A DNA stretch of 64,000 bases from Trebouxia sp. TZW2008. Taxonomy: Eukaryota > Chlorophyta > Trebouxiophyceae > Trebouxiales > Trebouxiaceae. The notes beneath the pieces are model-generated. The model had not been told where the DNA came from. It saw only the letters and a list, made by a program, of their open reading frames with translations, and searched no databases. A program made the translations under genes and the position numbers. The stretch covers positions 92,973-156,972 of the forward strand of contig BDIU01000025.1 of NCBI GenBank assembly GCA_002118135.1, in the 5' to 3' direction. Positions 35,501 to 47,546 of this stretch are shown piece after piece (positions within the stretch are counted from its first letter, which is position 1; each line of letters starts with the position of its first letter).

Positions 35501-38116
35501 CAAAATGCTGCTGATGACTCATGGTCACTTCAGACAGCATATTTGTTCAACCAAGTCAAACATCCATGTCCATCCAATGCATAACTGTTGACCTGCAGGA
35601 CATAAAATTTGGCTAGCTTGACAGCATAGGCAGCCTTGGCACTGTCAGCTGCAGCGTGCGCCCTGACAGTGGTCATGGTGCTCAACACCTCGTCAGCCAC
35701 ACTGTTGGCCTGCGCCAGCTCTGTCTGCACCTGCTTTGCCAGCATCCTGCACCCACAGCAAGATCTGCTGCAGGCCTGTGTCGGAGACTTGGTTTTTGCA
35801 AGTCAAGTGCGATAGCAATGACAGCACAATTTTGTGAACTGAGCTTTGCCCTCTGCAGCAGAAATGACAGTAAAGATGCATCTCAAACGGCGTCTCATAA
35901 AGGCGCACACTGTGGTCAGACAACTCAGGTACACATGCACCATTTGTGCAGCAGAGATGGACCAGATGCATAAGGAGCAACCGTTTGCTGCAATCACCAT
36001 CTGCCATTGGTGCAGGCCACTTTTGCCATTGGCTCACCTGTAGAAGCGGCCATACACCTTGGAGATTGCCAGAATGACTGGGATGATGATGAAGGTGACA
36101 ACGGTGAGGCGCCAAGAGGCAGCAAACATGAACACCAGCACCATGACTGCTTGCGTCACGCTACGCAACGCCACGTTGAGGTTCAGGCATACTTGATCAG
36201 ACACAGTGGTGGTGTCTGCTGCTAGCCTGCAGCAAGCATAACAAAGATTGTACAGGACAGTGTTCAACCCAGGTAAAATTGTGGCGGCCATTTCATGTCA
36301 GGATGCATCAAAACGCACACCCCTCAATCAGGGACACTGTGGCTTGTTCTGATAATCTAGAACTTGGCTGTCGTCAGCTTGCATAGTTGTGCAGAAGAAA
36401 TTCGGATCTGCTGCCCAACCAACGATTGGTATAATTGTCTAACAGCAAACGTCTGCATGTGGCAAAATGTACAGGTTTGCCAGCTATGCTGGCGATGTGT
36501 GCATGGCCAGAAACGCACAGCAGCAGAGGGCAAGATTTTAGATTGGTGCTGACCTGCTTGTGATCTCCCCAGTCTTGGTGGTATCAAAGAAGGCAATGTC
36601 CTGCTGAAGCAGCGAATGGAACAGCTTGGTGCGTATGCGTAAGTTGAGGCGAGCCATCCCCAGCGTAAATAGACCGCCACGTATGCCTGTGAAGACTGCA
36701 CATCCAAAGGCTACTGCCACCAATTTGATGGTTGTCTGGACAAACATCTGACGATCTGGTTCAATGGAGGCATAGTCTATGATCTTGCCAGTGAAGTAAG
36801 GCACAAGCGCTTGTCCCAGCGCTGCTGCAGCTCCTGTGCAGCATTGATGGCAACATCAGCAATGCCTGTCTCACTTCATCATGTGTCTTGAGCAAGATGA
36901 TGTTTCGCAGGTTGCAGACAATGTGCAGCATGACATATGCAGAGTGCCTTGTGAGCTTATAAGGCAGCAGAGTGCAGGTCCACCAAAATGACATGGCATT
37001 GCATAATGCATCAACTGATACTTTGCAACGCTACAGTATTCAACATCAATGCAACACCATGCCGCTTGTGGGGCTATAGTTTATGAGGATCACTGCAACT
37101 TGAGCAAAACACCAAAACAAGTGGAGCAATGTGTCACCTGCTGCAAATGCCAGGAGCAGCAATGGTGTGTCCACAGCGCTCATCATCAGCAAGGCTTTGA
37201 CGGTCTGTGTTTCACGCTTCTTTGGTGCAGACTTGGATTTGCTGGCTGATGCAGCACCGTCATCATTCTTGTCCAGCAGTGGCGTCAACAATTCAGGACT
37301 TTCAGCCCAGAAGGATTCTTGCCAATCTGCAACCATAGCGTGTCAAACGTATCTATGTCTGACCAGCCCTGGTATGATGCAAGCTGCAGTAATTTCTCCT
37401 TGCAAGGACACTTGGTATAAGTACGTTCTCATTGTAGGAACCAGGCAATTGGGAACTGATCACTGCAGACTTGACTGCAAATCTCTGCATAAGGGCAACG
37501 ATATGAAGACAATCTTCTTGGGGATTAAAGCCATTGTTATCAAGAGAAAACACTGTACCTGATATAACAGATTCTGCTGCATAGTATTGCACAGCAAGTC
37601 CAGTGATACTGGAACACACAGCCAAATAAATAGCTAAGAGTCCACATTGTCCAGCTTCTTCGCCTGGCAAGACAATCTCATCTGCCAAGAGAGCTACGGT
37701 GACTGCTTTGCCCAGCAGAAGCAGCTGCAGGCAGCAACAGGGCTGAAGCAGCGCTCATATCAAGAAAGTTAGTGCATAAAGAACATCATTGTGATCCTTG
37801 TCTGTACCTGTGTCAGTAATGCCAAGACAGCAAGAGCAGTCTGTGATACTCTGTAGCATGGAGCAGCTGACAATGGTCGCCGTCTGCTGGTGCTGCTAGC
37901 CACGCCAGCCAGGCAAGCCAGGTTTGCTATGCATGCAAGCAACGACAACACCCAGACATCCAGATTTGAATTTGCCACTGAGTATAGCTGCTGCCAGCCA
38001 TGTGGATTGAGAAGCAGCCTCAGATCATGCCTGATTGGCCAAAGTGTGCAGAGCGAGACAATTGCTACTTGCAACAGCAGCGTCGCGCTGAAGACGACAG
38101 CAGCAAGCAAGCCCAT
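32575..38116 (-). CDS. ABCB-type half transporter (TAP/ABCB26-like)
   Basis: A half-size ABC exporter, working as a dimer, that moves peptides or similar substrates across an intracellular membrane with ATP. Twelve exons join in phase on the minus strand: 37808-38116, 37559-37724, 37138-37326, 36554-36833, 36038-36226, 35593-35746, 34980-35153, 34466-34684, 33887-34071, 33487-33631, 33011-33240 and 32575-32752, giving 805 residues. Residues 1-170 hold extra membrane segments before the core, like TMD0 of TAP and ABCB9. The six-helix core spans about 225-490. The nucleotide-binding domain has Walker [10 protein letters not shown] (566-574), signature LSGGQ (679-683), Walker B ILLLDE (699-704) and the AHRLST H-loop, so it should be active. 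The ATG at 38116 is the first in frame. Donor 2 overlaps a MITE terminus. Substrate and organelle are not visible from sequence. Confidence 0.9.
37387..37555 (+). mobile_element. MITE copy 2, adjoining a splice donor
   Basis: A 169-bp element starts CAGTAATTTCTCCTTGCAAG and ends CAAGAGAAAACACTG, followed by TA. It fills most of ABC intron 2 (37327-37558). Read on the gene strand, the donor GTACAGTG consists of one host G, the TA next to the element, and the first bases of its terminal repeat. The left-hand TA is not preserved. Confidence 0.78.
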
Positions 38117-38776
38117 AATAGCAACTCTGGCTACGCGCAATGGCCCAGACGGCGAATGATCAGATCAAGCTTGAATGCTCCGAAAACCTCTTGACTAGTT
38201 GCAGCGCGGGATGCTACACAAAGCACGCAGCGGGCCTTAGGTCAAACTTGCCGATCACCCGAGGTTGGCCGGCAGACCTTGTCCAATACGCAACAGCAAG
38301 CGACCGCGCGCACTTCTATAAAGATGCTGCAGAAGCAGCGCTTGCAGCGCAAGCGTGTCATGTTTCCAGCTGCCTTGTCGCATGGTCTGAGCTCAACAAT
38401 GATGGGTTTTTTACGTCATTGCACGTGCGCTCGAGCAAGATGAAACGTCCACTAATGTTGGCTTGAAATGAAAGTTGTGTCGAACTGCAGATGCAAGTCT
38501 CAGCCCAAGTGACAGCTGTTGTCCTTGTGCTGCTAAGCTATGCCTCGACACGCTTATTGGACGTGAGCTTGTCAAACCCAGCTTGGGTAAGCATGCTTAA
38601 CGTCGGTGGGATGAGTCATTGATGTTAGGCTCATGTATAGATCAGCCCAAAGAAGTTTTCAGCTAGGTATCTGTTTTTGTCGCGAGCCTCCTAACCTTTT
38701 AGCTAGATACATCACTAATATTTTACTTGAAATCCATGTCGGTATTCACATGACAACCAGTTATCTGTAGATGTAG
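38117..38776. promoter_or_regulatory. Upstream region of ABC gene and 3' side of Canopy gene
   Basis: About 660 bp between two minus-strand genes. The right half is A/T-rich and should hold the Canopy 3' UTR; the left half (38180-38460) is CpG-richer and should hold the ABC promoter. No ORF with convincing coding character. Confidence 0.4.
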
Positions 38777-39836
38777 TCAGAGCAAGAGGAGGGGCCTGTT
38801 TGAGTGCAGGGCCAGTTGATGCTCAGGAGACAGCAGCCAAAGCTCCTGCATCCTCAAGGTTTTCCATGTAGCTTTGTCAGTACTGGTACCATTGCTTTGG
38901 ACCTTACATCTTGAGCAGGCTTGAACATTTGCAGCATGCTTGTCTCGGGCACACGTTGGCACTGCTGGTCTAATGTCACAGTTCTGTATGCTCTGATAAC
39001 GGGGCAGCCCTTGCTGCGCAGTCTGAACTGAGCTGTATGCACAGCAGATCATGTAGCTCTGCAAGTCGACATACATGTTTGCTATTCCATCGCTAGGCAA
39101 GATGTCTGGCTGGCATTTGGAGATCAACAAGTGGCAGGCGTGTCTTGCATTACCTTCAGCATCCAATCCTTTCTGCAAGGCTGTCGACAGCTGGTCCTCA
39201 TGCTTGTCGACAAGCTGCGCACAGAAGTTCTGTAGCTGTCTTTGTTGTTGCTTTAGCTGTGCTTTGTCCATTGTTGCACTTTGTGGAGGAGGCTTTCTCT
39301 TGTGTTTGGGATGATACCATTGCCATGCAGTGTCAGAGTCATTACTTGGCGATGCTGTGCTCCTGAGCTCATATCCACTCATATTGTCACACAAACTGTC
39401 TAGTAGCTCGATGACTCGCAACTCGCTGAACCTGCATTCTGATGTTCAACTTGTTTGTTTTGTATGCTGAAGACTACTGTCCAAAGCAGCAGCAGACGTA
39501 CTTGTAATCAATTGTCTTGCCGTATCTTTTGCCTTCTGAGTCAAGGCGGTGTCGCATGTCCAGATGATTGCGAGGCTTTTCTTTCAGCAGTCTGTCCCTA
39601 AGCTCAGTCTGCAGGAACTGTGATGGGCATTTGAATGTCTGTCAAGCGCAATCGTCGGACTAGTTGGTGCTTCACCAAGGCAGGGCTTCGCTCCGTGCAG
39701 CAGAGTCACGCACCGCAACAGCAGAGCAGTACATGCAACGTGTGCTCTCAGCTTTTGAGGCTGCTTGCTCAACCACGGTGCATATGATCAGTAGGACAGC
39801 AAAAAAAAGCTGAGATGTCTTGTAGTGAGCGAACAT
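38777..39836 (-). CDS. Canopy (CNPY/DUF3456) family secretory-pathway protein
   Basis: Canopy proteins are saposin-like ER proteins that assist folding or trafficking of membrane receptors in animals; their role in algae is unknown. Three exons join in phase (39714-39836, 39502-39608, 38777-39431) for about 294 residues. The first 25 residues form a signal peptide with a hydrophobic core after MFAHYKTSQ. The CMYC motif opens the saposin-like domain, and DMRHRLDSEGKR and LRVIELLDSLCDNMSGYEL match the family. LQNFCAQLVDKHEDQL is followed by a Cys pair six residues apart (ACHLLISKC), as in the animal proteins. All six expected cysteines are present. A Lys/Pro-rich insert interrupts the domain near residues 95-120. 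The tail after the last Cys is long, Cys-containing and unlike the family, so the true C-terminus may be reached through an unrecognised splice. The ATG at 39836 is the first in frame. Confidence 0.82.
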
Positions 39837-40048
39837 AGTGATGGATAATGTCACAAAGATGGCGAGCGGCTCAGCCGCAGGCACTGACGGTGCACATCGT
39901 CAAAGTCAACTCAAAGAGTTCTGCAGCATGCACAGGTCCTTGAACGCTTCGCACAGCTACTCAGACAGATAATTGCATTGCCCGATGGCAAAGCCGTGCT
40001 CTGCAGCCGCTGAATACACGTTATTGAGGTATTTAGCGTGCTTGTACA

Positions 40049-43000
40049 ATGACTGCTGCAATGGCAAATAGCCCCTACGATGTCCTCGGAGATCCCTCAG
40101 AGTATGAAGCCTGGCTAGCTTCACAAAAGCCACCTGATCCAGAGCCAGCACAAGAGCCCGATCAAGGCAACTTCGGTCAGCACGTCGCAGATATTGCAGG
40201 ACTGCCCTCCGACATCGCTGCAGTGGTCATGCAGATGGACCAGCAGCATACTCCAGCAATTCTTTCTGCATACAACGAGCTGCAAAGCCTTAGGTGTGCA
40301 CTGTTGTGTATGCATATACACATGGATGACTTGTCGTGGATAAATCGTAATGCTGCACAGGCAAGACCATGCTAGGCAGAGCACTCAAGCACCTTTGCTT
40401 CCAAGTAGCGTGCAACCACCAAAGTCCAGGTGAAGTGACCTGCAAATTCACCAAGCTCTTACTCATGGATTTTTATGCACGAGCTTTCTGAAACGCCTCA
40501 TTGAATGACTTGTGCATGTTCCTCATCAGGCAAAATGCAGACTTTGCTGACGTGCCCTCTAATTCCTCAAAGAGCTCAAGGAGCATAACAAGATGGCAGG
40601 CTCAGCAGGCTGTGTGGGCTCGTCAGCAAACCGCCATCAGCAGGAGGGTGCGCAGACCTGTGACTGACATGGCCATGTCAACTAGCAGAGGTACTAAGCT
40701 ATGCGCATTGGCAGTTTGAGCAGCCAAAGCTGTCCTTTTTGTGCAAACTTTGACATCATTATGTAGTGGTCTTCATGATGCAGCTGCTGAGTGGAGGGAC
40801 AAGAAGGAGCTCCTAACAACAATGGATGCTGCCATACCCTTGACACAAAGAGGGGCAGGCGGAGCAGACGTCTGGCCCTTGCAGCTGCGTGACAATTGGA
40901 CCCGGCATGTGCCCCTGGGCAACCTGTTCAGTGGGCTGTTTGTGGAGATCAAGGAGAAGACCAATGCTGAGCAAGCAGAGTGAGCATTGCTACATCTGAC
41001 CAACCCCAACCATTCTGGCGTTACTTGAAGGCTCTGCAGACAGCAGCTGCTGAGGTTGCAGCGTATTGGCACCTCAAGCATAGTTGATCGTGCTACTATA
41101 AAAGCTTTATAAAAGATTCAAGATTGTGCTGCCTTGTTCTTCTGCAGAACAATTTTCAAGGCTGCATCAATTCACTAAGCGCTCAGCCGTGCTGGCATGC
41201 ATATGCTTGTCGCATACATTTCTCAGCCATCATTGGCGTATGCTGCAAGTCCTGTGACAACTCGTACACGAAATTTGACATCGTGAGTAATGCAATTGAT
41301 GGTGTGCAGGCAGCTGGTCAGCGTTTGTCGGCCAGAGCTATTGGAACCGGAGCTGTTCCCAGCATCAGCAGCTGGTGGCCTGCCCATCTCAGCTGGAGCC
41401 TCATCCCCCAACAAGACCCGCCGCCGCAGCTGGGCGAGCTCAGACTACCTGGCTGACCGCCTGCAGTACTTCAGCAAGTACATGAAGGTCAGCTGCTGCT
41501 CAGCAAGCTCACTGCTGCGCATTATGCATGTCACAATGAAGTGTGTTCAATATTCTGCAAGACTTTGTCCTTGCAAGCTGAAAGCACAGCCTAGAACCTG
41601 TAGACGTATGGTCTAATGGCAGCACAATCTTATTGCAAACACTTGGCTATGACTTACTAAGTCTTTTGATAAGCATATTCCTGTTCGAAGGCTGGTCACA
41701 ACTGATACTATGCCAGGCAAATTGTTACAATGCAGCTTTGCACCTTCTGCAATGCTTTATCACATTGAAAGGCAAGCATCATGTCTTTGTGATCTTACCA
41801 AGCTAAAGCAGGCAATTTGGCCGTATGTTGAGCGTCAACCCTGTGCAGGAGGCACAGCCTCACAAGGCAGAAGCAGTGGCAGTGACTGGGACCCCTGTCA
41901 CCCCCACCCTTCTCATCCAAGACATCACGCTGGATGACTTGGCAGCCAGCCTGCGCCTGGATCATGCAGAAGTTGCTGCAGCCTTGCTGAAGACGCGTGA
42001 CTGCTCGCATGAGCAGACCAGGCAGCAGCAGCGTAGGGCTGACCAGGAGGCTGCTGCTGCTGAGGCTGCTGCAGCTGCAGACAGAGCCAAGCCCAAGGTA
42101 TGTTTTGCTAAAATATCATCAGCGTACATTGACTACGGCATTGTTTCATGTCTGCAGACACTGTCTTGCGCAAGATGTGAAAGGAATGGCTGCGATTGCT
42201 TCTGACAAATGAGCGAGCCAGATGGCTATGCTGCAGCAAGCAACCGTGAAAGCCACCAGTGATACAGCATTCCCTGTGACATGTATTGACTGACACCTTG
42301 ACAGGAGAACCAAGCTAAGAAAGCCATCCCAGCGCACTGGCTGCGATTCAGTGAGTGATGGTTGACAAAACCTATGCATCTTCAGGGGCCTCTCATGGAG
42401 CTGAGCGGGCACAGGCTACTGTTTGAGTGCAGCGCTGGCAGCACAGCTTGTGCCGGCCTAGCCCTGACCAACACTGGCAGCACGTGCCTGTACTACCGCT
42501 GGGAGCGCATTCAGCCATCACACCATAGGCGTCACCCTGCCAACCTGTTCCACCTGCCGGATCAGGCTGGTGCAGTTCTGCCAGGAGCCCTGCACAACTT
42601 CTGGTATGTGCAGATAATACTATTATTTGTCAAGGTCAGAGATAATCTTTGTACAGTGGGTTTTTTTTGGAAACAAATGCGTTGGCTTACCAAGAAAGCT
42701 GTCTTGATATTGAATTGTCCTTCCTCAGATGTACCACTGCAATCAAAATGTAGTGATGACTTCCCGATTGCTTCCTCCTCACTTTGAGGATGTTCTTGTA
42801 CTGAGAGTCCTGACAAAGCAAACAATTGTAGTATGAAACTACTTTCTTGCAAGAGGTTGCACAGGTTGTCAAGACAAGGACTTCAAGATGATCAGCCAAG
42901 AAACTTCCTGTACGATGCCCCAAATTGCGATGTTGCTGCAATGCAGCTTTCAGTTCAGTCCCAGTGCTAATGGGATGCACAGCGAGACCTGGGTGCTACA

Positions 43001-44856
43001 TACCCACCCCAATACCCCTCAGGGCTCTGTGCCAATCACCCTCAGGGGCACAGCAGTCACCGCCAACATGCTCGGCAGGGAGCGCAGACACATCACTGCC
43101 TTGCTTGCAGTCAAGGAAAAGACCTCCAAGGTATATTCACTGCTCATGTGTGCATAGCTTTGTGCTGCTCCCACCTGTCATGTCTTGACATACATCTGCA
43201 AAAATGGATTGCACTTAGCCCATCACAACCAAGCTGACAAATGCTTCAAAGCTTGCAGCCCTACTTAGCAAAGCTGTCTGTTCTGCTTAGGCACCTGGTT
43301 GCGTTTTGTTGCCTCTGCATGCGTCCTGAACAGATGTGCTGTTGCCAGGTGACTGCAACCTTGGAGCGCATTTTGGCTGACATACAACCTGGTCCTGCAG
43401 CAGCACCAGTCTGGGGTTCGGAGCAGCAGCAGCAGGAGTCTGCGTTCAACACTGCAAATGCAGCAGTGCAGCCACCTGTGTACTTCTCCCCAGCTGCTTA
43501 TGAGGCGCTGGCTGGGTTATATGGCAGACTGCAAGAGGCCATCAATGCTGCAGCTCCCCCGCCTGTTGATCCCAAGAAAGGTCAGAAAGCTGTTCGTCAA
43601 TGGCATGTGTGTTACACTATCTGTTCATAGCTGACACAAGGAAATCTCAGACTCTTAGGTACACAAGACTCAATAACAATGCATCGCATGCCATCAATCT
43701 GCAGTGTCAGCTCACAACATGACTTAGGCCACACACATCTAGCACGTGTGTAAAGTATTCTCATGTTTTGTTATGCCCTGATCTGCAAGCTGAGCAATGC
43801 TTTGTTCTTGCAGCCAAGGCCAGCAAAACGCCTCCCCCTCCGGCTGCCCCAACCTTCCCTGCTCAGTGGGATGCTTCTCTGGCCACTTTTGCTGATGCAC
43901 AGCAGCATCTTGCCACACTGGACTCCCAAGCAGCTGACAGGATCAAGCAACAAGCTGAGGGGCCTAGGCAGGCTCTGCTTGTGCCACAACACAGACAGAT
44001 TCTGCATAGGCATGCCATCCAAGGGCTGCTGCAGCAGGCTGCAGCTGCCATTGACACTGCAGCAGACACTGTCAAACAGGTATGACACAGATGGTGGCCC
44101 AATCATTTGCTCTTTTCCAGCTGCAGATGTTACCTTCAATGTGCTGGAATGCTGTACTGACTGCTGCAGTGCCTGGTTCTGCAAAGCTTGCATATGAGAT
44201 GCATGCAACCCCTTGCCAGCAATGTGTTTGCTGTCATTGACTCAAAGGCGGTTGTATGCAGGCCTGCATAGAAAAGGAGCAGCAGAGAGCAGCTGCCAAT
44301 CCTCCAGCGGTTCCACCTCCAAAGGTATGCAGTCTGACAGCAAAGTCACAAGAGATGTCTTGAGTCTGAACAGCAGAAGTTCATGTCTACGGAGCTAACA
44401 TGCCATTTGTGACCTGACATGCGGTGTCTGCAGGGCCTCACAGCCCAGAGAATGTTATGCGCACTTGCAGAAGCAATCGATGCTCACAGCATCCAGTGTC
44501 AAGTTGACGATACTGATAATTTTCTGCAGGCTAGCAAGGCAGCAGCTGCAGCAGTGCCTGCTGCGCCAGCGTACAACTCTGAAGAGTTCAAGCGTGACCT
44601 GAAAGCACCAGTCTTGCATGTGTTGAGGGACAGCATAGACCAGCTGGGCAGTCAGCTACAGTCAGAAGAGCAAAGCATTGCAGGTTGTTTGCAGCAGCGG
44701 ATTGGCCTTGCTCAAGAAACCCTTCAGCAGAAGCCAGAGCCCAGCAAAGCTGAACAAGAGGCTTGGGATGTGTTTGTGCTGTTACGGCGTGAAGCTTCTC
44801 TTGGCTTGAACAATGAACCAGTCAAGTCAAAAAATCACAATACAGCAGCTGCATAA
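40049..44856 (+). CDS. MYCBP-associated protein homologue (MYCBPAP/FAP147-like)
   Basis: In Chlamydomonas the homologue FAP147 is found in the ciliary central apparatus, and in mammals MYCBPAP is a sperm/ciliary protein. Eleven exons fit in phase: 40049-40293, 40530-40690, 40784-40979, 41310-41487, 41849-42097, 42386-42603, 42947-43130, 43349-43580, 43814-44079, 44262-44324 and 44434-44856, about 804 residues. Typical features are the GPLMELSGHRLLFE start of an Ig-like (ASH/MSP-type) fold, the LTNTGSTCLYYRWER strand, and the GMHSETWVLHTHP segment. Coiled-coil, Ala/Gln-rich helices follow. It implies that the alga keeps, or recently had, motile cilia or flagellated stages. A stretch at 42305-42350 between exons 5 and 6 looks like a small exon but cannot be joined in frame, so I left it out. 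The extreme N-terminus is weakly conserved. Confidence 0.8.
42654..42828 (-). mobile_element. MITE copy 3 (reverse orientation)
   Basis: A 175-bp element with TA on both sides (42652-42653 and 42829-42830). Reading the reverse strand, it has CAATTGTTTGCTTTGTCAGG at one end and GACAGCTTTCTTGG near the other, matching the copy at 55734-55908. It lies in MYCBPAP-like intron 6. Confidence 0.8.
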
Positions 44857-45156
44857 TCTGTGATATTGCTTTAAAGCAGATACGGGTAGTGTACACATGC
44901 TGCTGACAAAAACTTCTACCTATCTGTATGTCTGCCATCAAATGCCTGACTTCCCAATTGTACTTTGATCTTGATACAGCAAAATTATCTGTCCGTGCTC
45001 TATGCTAAGTGAGACTGCAGCTGCCTAGCAAGTGCAACATCAACCCTGAGCAGCACAGCCAGTTACGCTGTTCAAGCAGAGTGACTTCTGAATCCAACAA
45101 ACTATATCTAAGTGCGCATGCCAGGCAACACCAGCACACAAGTTTGCCTGGTGATG
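44857..45156. other. Convergent intergenic region, MYCBPAP-like / F-box
   Basis: Three hundred bp between converging stop codons, presumably both 3' UTRs. Nothing else is recognised. Confidence 0.5.
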
Positions 45157-46905
45157 TCAGGTCTCAGTCTGAGCCCTGCGCCCAAACCGTTTCAGTATGC
45201 TCCATATGGGCAACACGCCTTCCATGCGCGCCTCCAAGCGGCGCCAGCTAGGTGCCTGTGACATTGAGCCTGTTGCATCCTGTGGGGCAGCTTGCTGCTC
45301 AGGTGTATGTTGCCCACTTGATGCAGCACTGGGCCCTGGTTGGCAATCTGCATCTGCTTGGTTCTGTTGACCACCTTGTACTTCCTCAGACCCTTCAGCT
45401 TCTGGTGACTGCTGATCCTGATGCCTCACAAAGGACTCAGGACCTGTGCCATTGCTGCTGGGTTCTGGCCCCTCTGAGTCAGAGTCAGCTGCCTTTGAAG
45501 GGCCAGCTGCAACATCAACCCTGTCTTGTGAGCCATGTGCTGTCTCAGCGTCTTGCCCTAGTGTGTCTGGAGCTGCTAAGGATGCTGCTTGCACAGCTGC
45601 TGCAGCTGCCGCTGCTGCTGCTGCCCTTGTCATATGCCTAGGGACTTGGAAAGCCCCAACTGCAGCAAGATTGAAATGCGCTGTCACACACCCTGCCACC
45701 TAGCATGAGCATTTGAACAGAGCATATACGTATTGTGGGTCAATGAGCTGTGTCAACGCTGTGTATGCATGGTCGGAACAAATCAGCATGCCACATGCTG
45801 GTGGTGAGACACAAGGCAGGTCTTTGTCCAGACATGTATGTGATGAATATACCAGACTCACAGATGCAAACAGCACACAGTTTGTGATATTTTGTTTGTC
45901 ATGCTGAATTGCAGTGTATGTACCTTGAGCTGGCATTGCCTGAAGGCTGCTTCCTTTGGCAGCCCTCTGCATGCGCCGCCTCTTAGGTAGTGCAGCAAGA
46001 GGCTGCTCCACAGAGCCCGCTTGTTCAACATCTTCTGCCTCCTCGGCAATAACGTACATGTTTCCGCTGCTGCTCCCTGCCAGTTGTGGTGGCTTGCTGC
46101 ACACCTCTAGCTCTGCATTGCAACTATCAGCTGTGAAATTTCTGCTGCATGCTACAATTGCGGCGGAGTGCACAAGCGATGGGCCAGCCTGTGTGGCATA
46201 CTGGCCCTCTGAGACTTCAGTGTGTCATCAGACAACTTGTGCAGCACGTTTGCATGCTCAGTCACAGCACGCTCACCATCATTCAGAGCATCTTTGGATT
46301 GGTTGGACCCACACATCATAGCTCCACAAGTGTTCATTGTGAAAGCAGGCTTGGCCTGTTCAGAGTTTGGTTGCAAGGGTGCCCTACAGAGTGAACATAG
46401 GACCTGATGCTAAGTCAAATACTACCTACACCAACAGAGTTGACCTGCCAATGTAGTCCATGCAGAACAGTTGCTGCTCAGCCAGCGGCACAAAGCTCGT
46501 CTGGAACTTACCTGCAAGGTCGGGATGTGGCTGTATCACCCAGAACCACGTCACGCACGGACGTCCTCCATGTCCGGCACACTAGCTTTGCCTCTCGCAA
46601 CTGCGACAAATGATGTCCGTGATCGCCATTTGCACCAGCGGTTTGACAAAGGTAGAACAGCGGGCTACCCTACACAGCTCATGTCAGAGAGCAGGCGGGG
46701 CTTGTTCTCTTACCCGATCTCGGCCGTCGTCTTGAGCAGCCATGACTTCAAACATGCGTAGCAGAGGCCCTTCAGGCAATGCGTTCCAACGGGGCTCTCC
46801 CAGTGAAGAGGTCGCTAGCATCTTGCTTGAGCTCAGCTTTGAGGTGCCGCAAGAGGCACTGTTAGCCTTTCTGCGTCCGCCCTTGCGCCGGACTGAAGTA
46901 CCCAT
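45157..46905 (-). CDS. F-box protein with disordered C-terminus
   Basis: F-box proteins bring substrates to SCF ubiquitin ligases by binding Skp1. Four exons join in phase on the minus strand (46714-46905, 46512-46600, 45924-46144, 45157-45659) for 334 residues. Residues 1-40 are basic and Ser-rich. The F-box spans about 42-85 with WNALPEGPLLRMFEVM and LREAKLVCRTWRTSVRDVV, matching the Leu-Pro start and the VCRxW core of the family, and is split by an intron. No LRR, Kelch or WD repeats follow. The rest is low-complexity: a KRRRMQR basic patch, a run of ten alanines, and Gln/Ser/Glu-rich sequence ending in LPIWSILKRFGRRA. The exon 3 acceptor is a tandem GCAGCAG and may shift by one codon. The ATG at 46905 is the first in frame. 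The substrate is unknown; the C-terminal part is less certain than the F-box. Confidence 0.7.
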
Positions 46906-47546
46906 GCTTGAAGCGGCAGTGTCCCGACTAGACCGCTTAGTACAAGCTTCAGCGAAAAGTGTCAGAACCAAACACTTTTTGATGTCGGAAACACTTGAGG
47001 CTGGCTGGCAGTCCTCAGCTGTCCTGCCGATATCCGGGGAATGCAGACTTCGTGCAATTGATCACACCAACGACTTGCCCGAGACGCTCTCAGGGGCCAA
47101 TCCGCATTGCCAGGAGAAAGGTTGCCTTGCTAGCTAGCAGGCAAGCGCTTGATTAAGATCGCCGTGCGTACAGGGTCAGCGGAGTGCGTCTCGCTGGACT
47201 AACATCACACAGGTCGCACTTTGAACGCTCAAAGCATGCAGCTTGACGCAAGAGCAACACCTGCAGCCACGAGATCAGTCACGCCATCACGAAGAGTCCA
47301 GTGCGCAACAAAGCTTCGAGCGCCAGCGGCAGCATAGATTCTCGAAGTTCAACGCACTTGCACGTACATACAGAGCTGCGGAAGCTGTCCACGATCTTCG
47401 CTTGCAACCTTTGCTGAGGTCTGTATACAGCGGCGCAGCGTTCAAATTATACCTGAAGCTTTGTTGACTTTGTGGGCAGCATGGTAAGCTGATGAGTGAT
47501 CTCCACAGCACTGGACTGGCCACTCGAATGCTTACTGCGTTGTTTG
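46906..47546. promoter_or_regulatory. Divergent upstream region of F-box and Dbp5 genes
   Basis: About 640 bp separates divergent start codons. It is CpG-rich (for example 47020-47320), which fits promoter DNA. Open frames run through it on both strands, as expected for stop-poor CpG-rich sequence, but none matches a known family. Confidence 0.4.

Noticed and set aside
45252..45641. Leu-rich frame on the plus strand
   Set aside because: It is antisense to the Ala/Gln/Ser-rich tail of the F-box protein, which joins in phase with the F-box exons.
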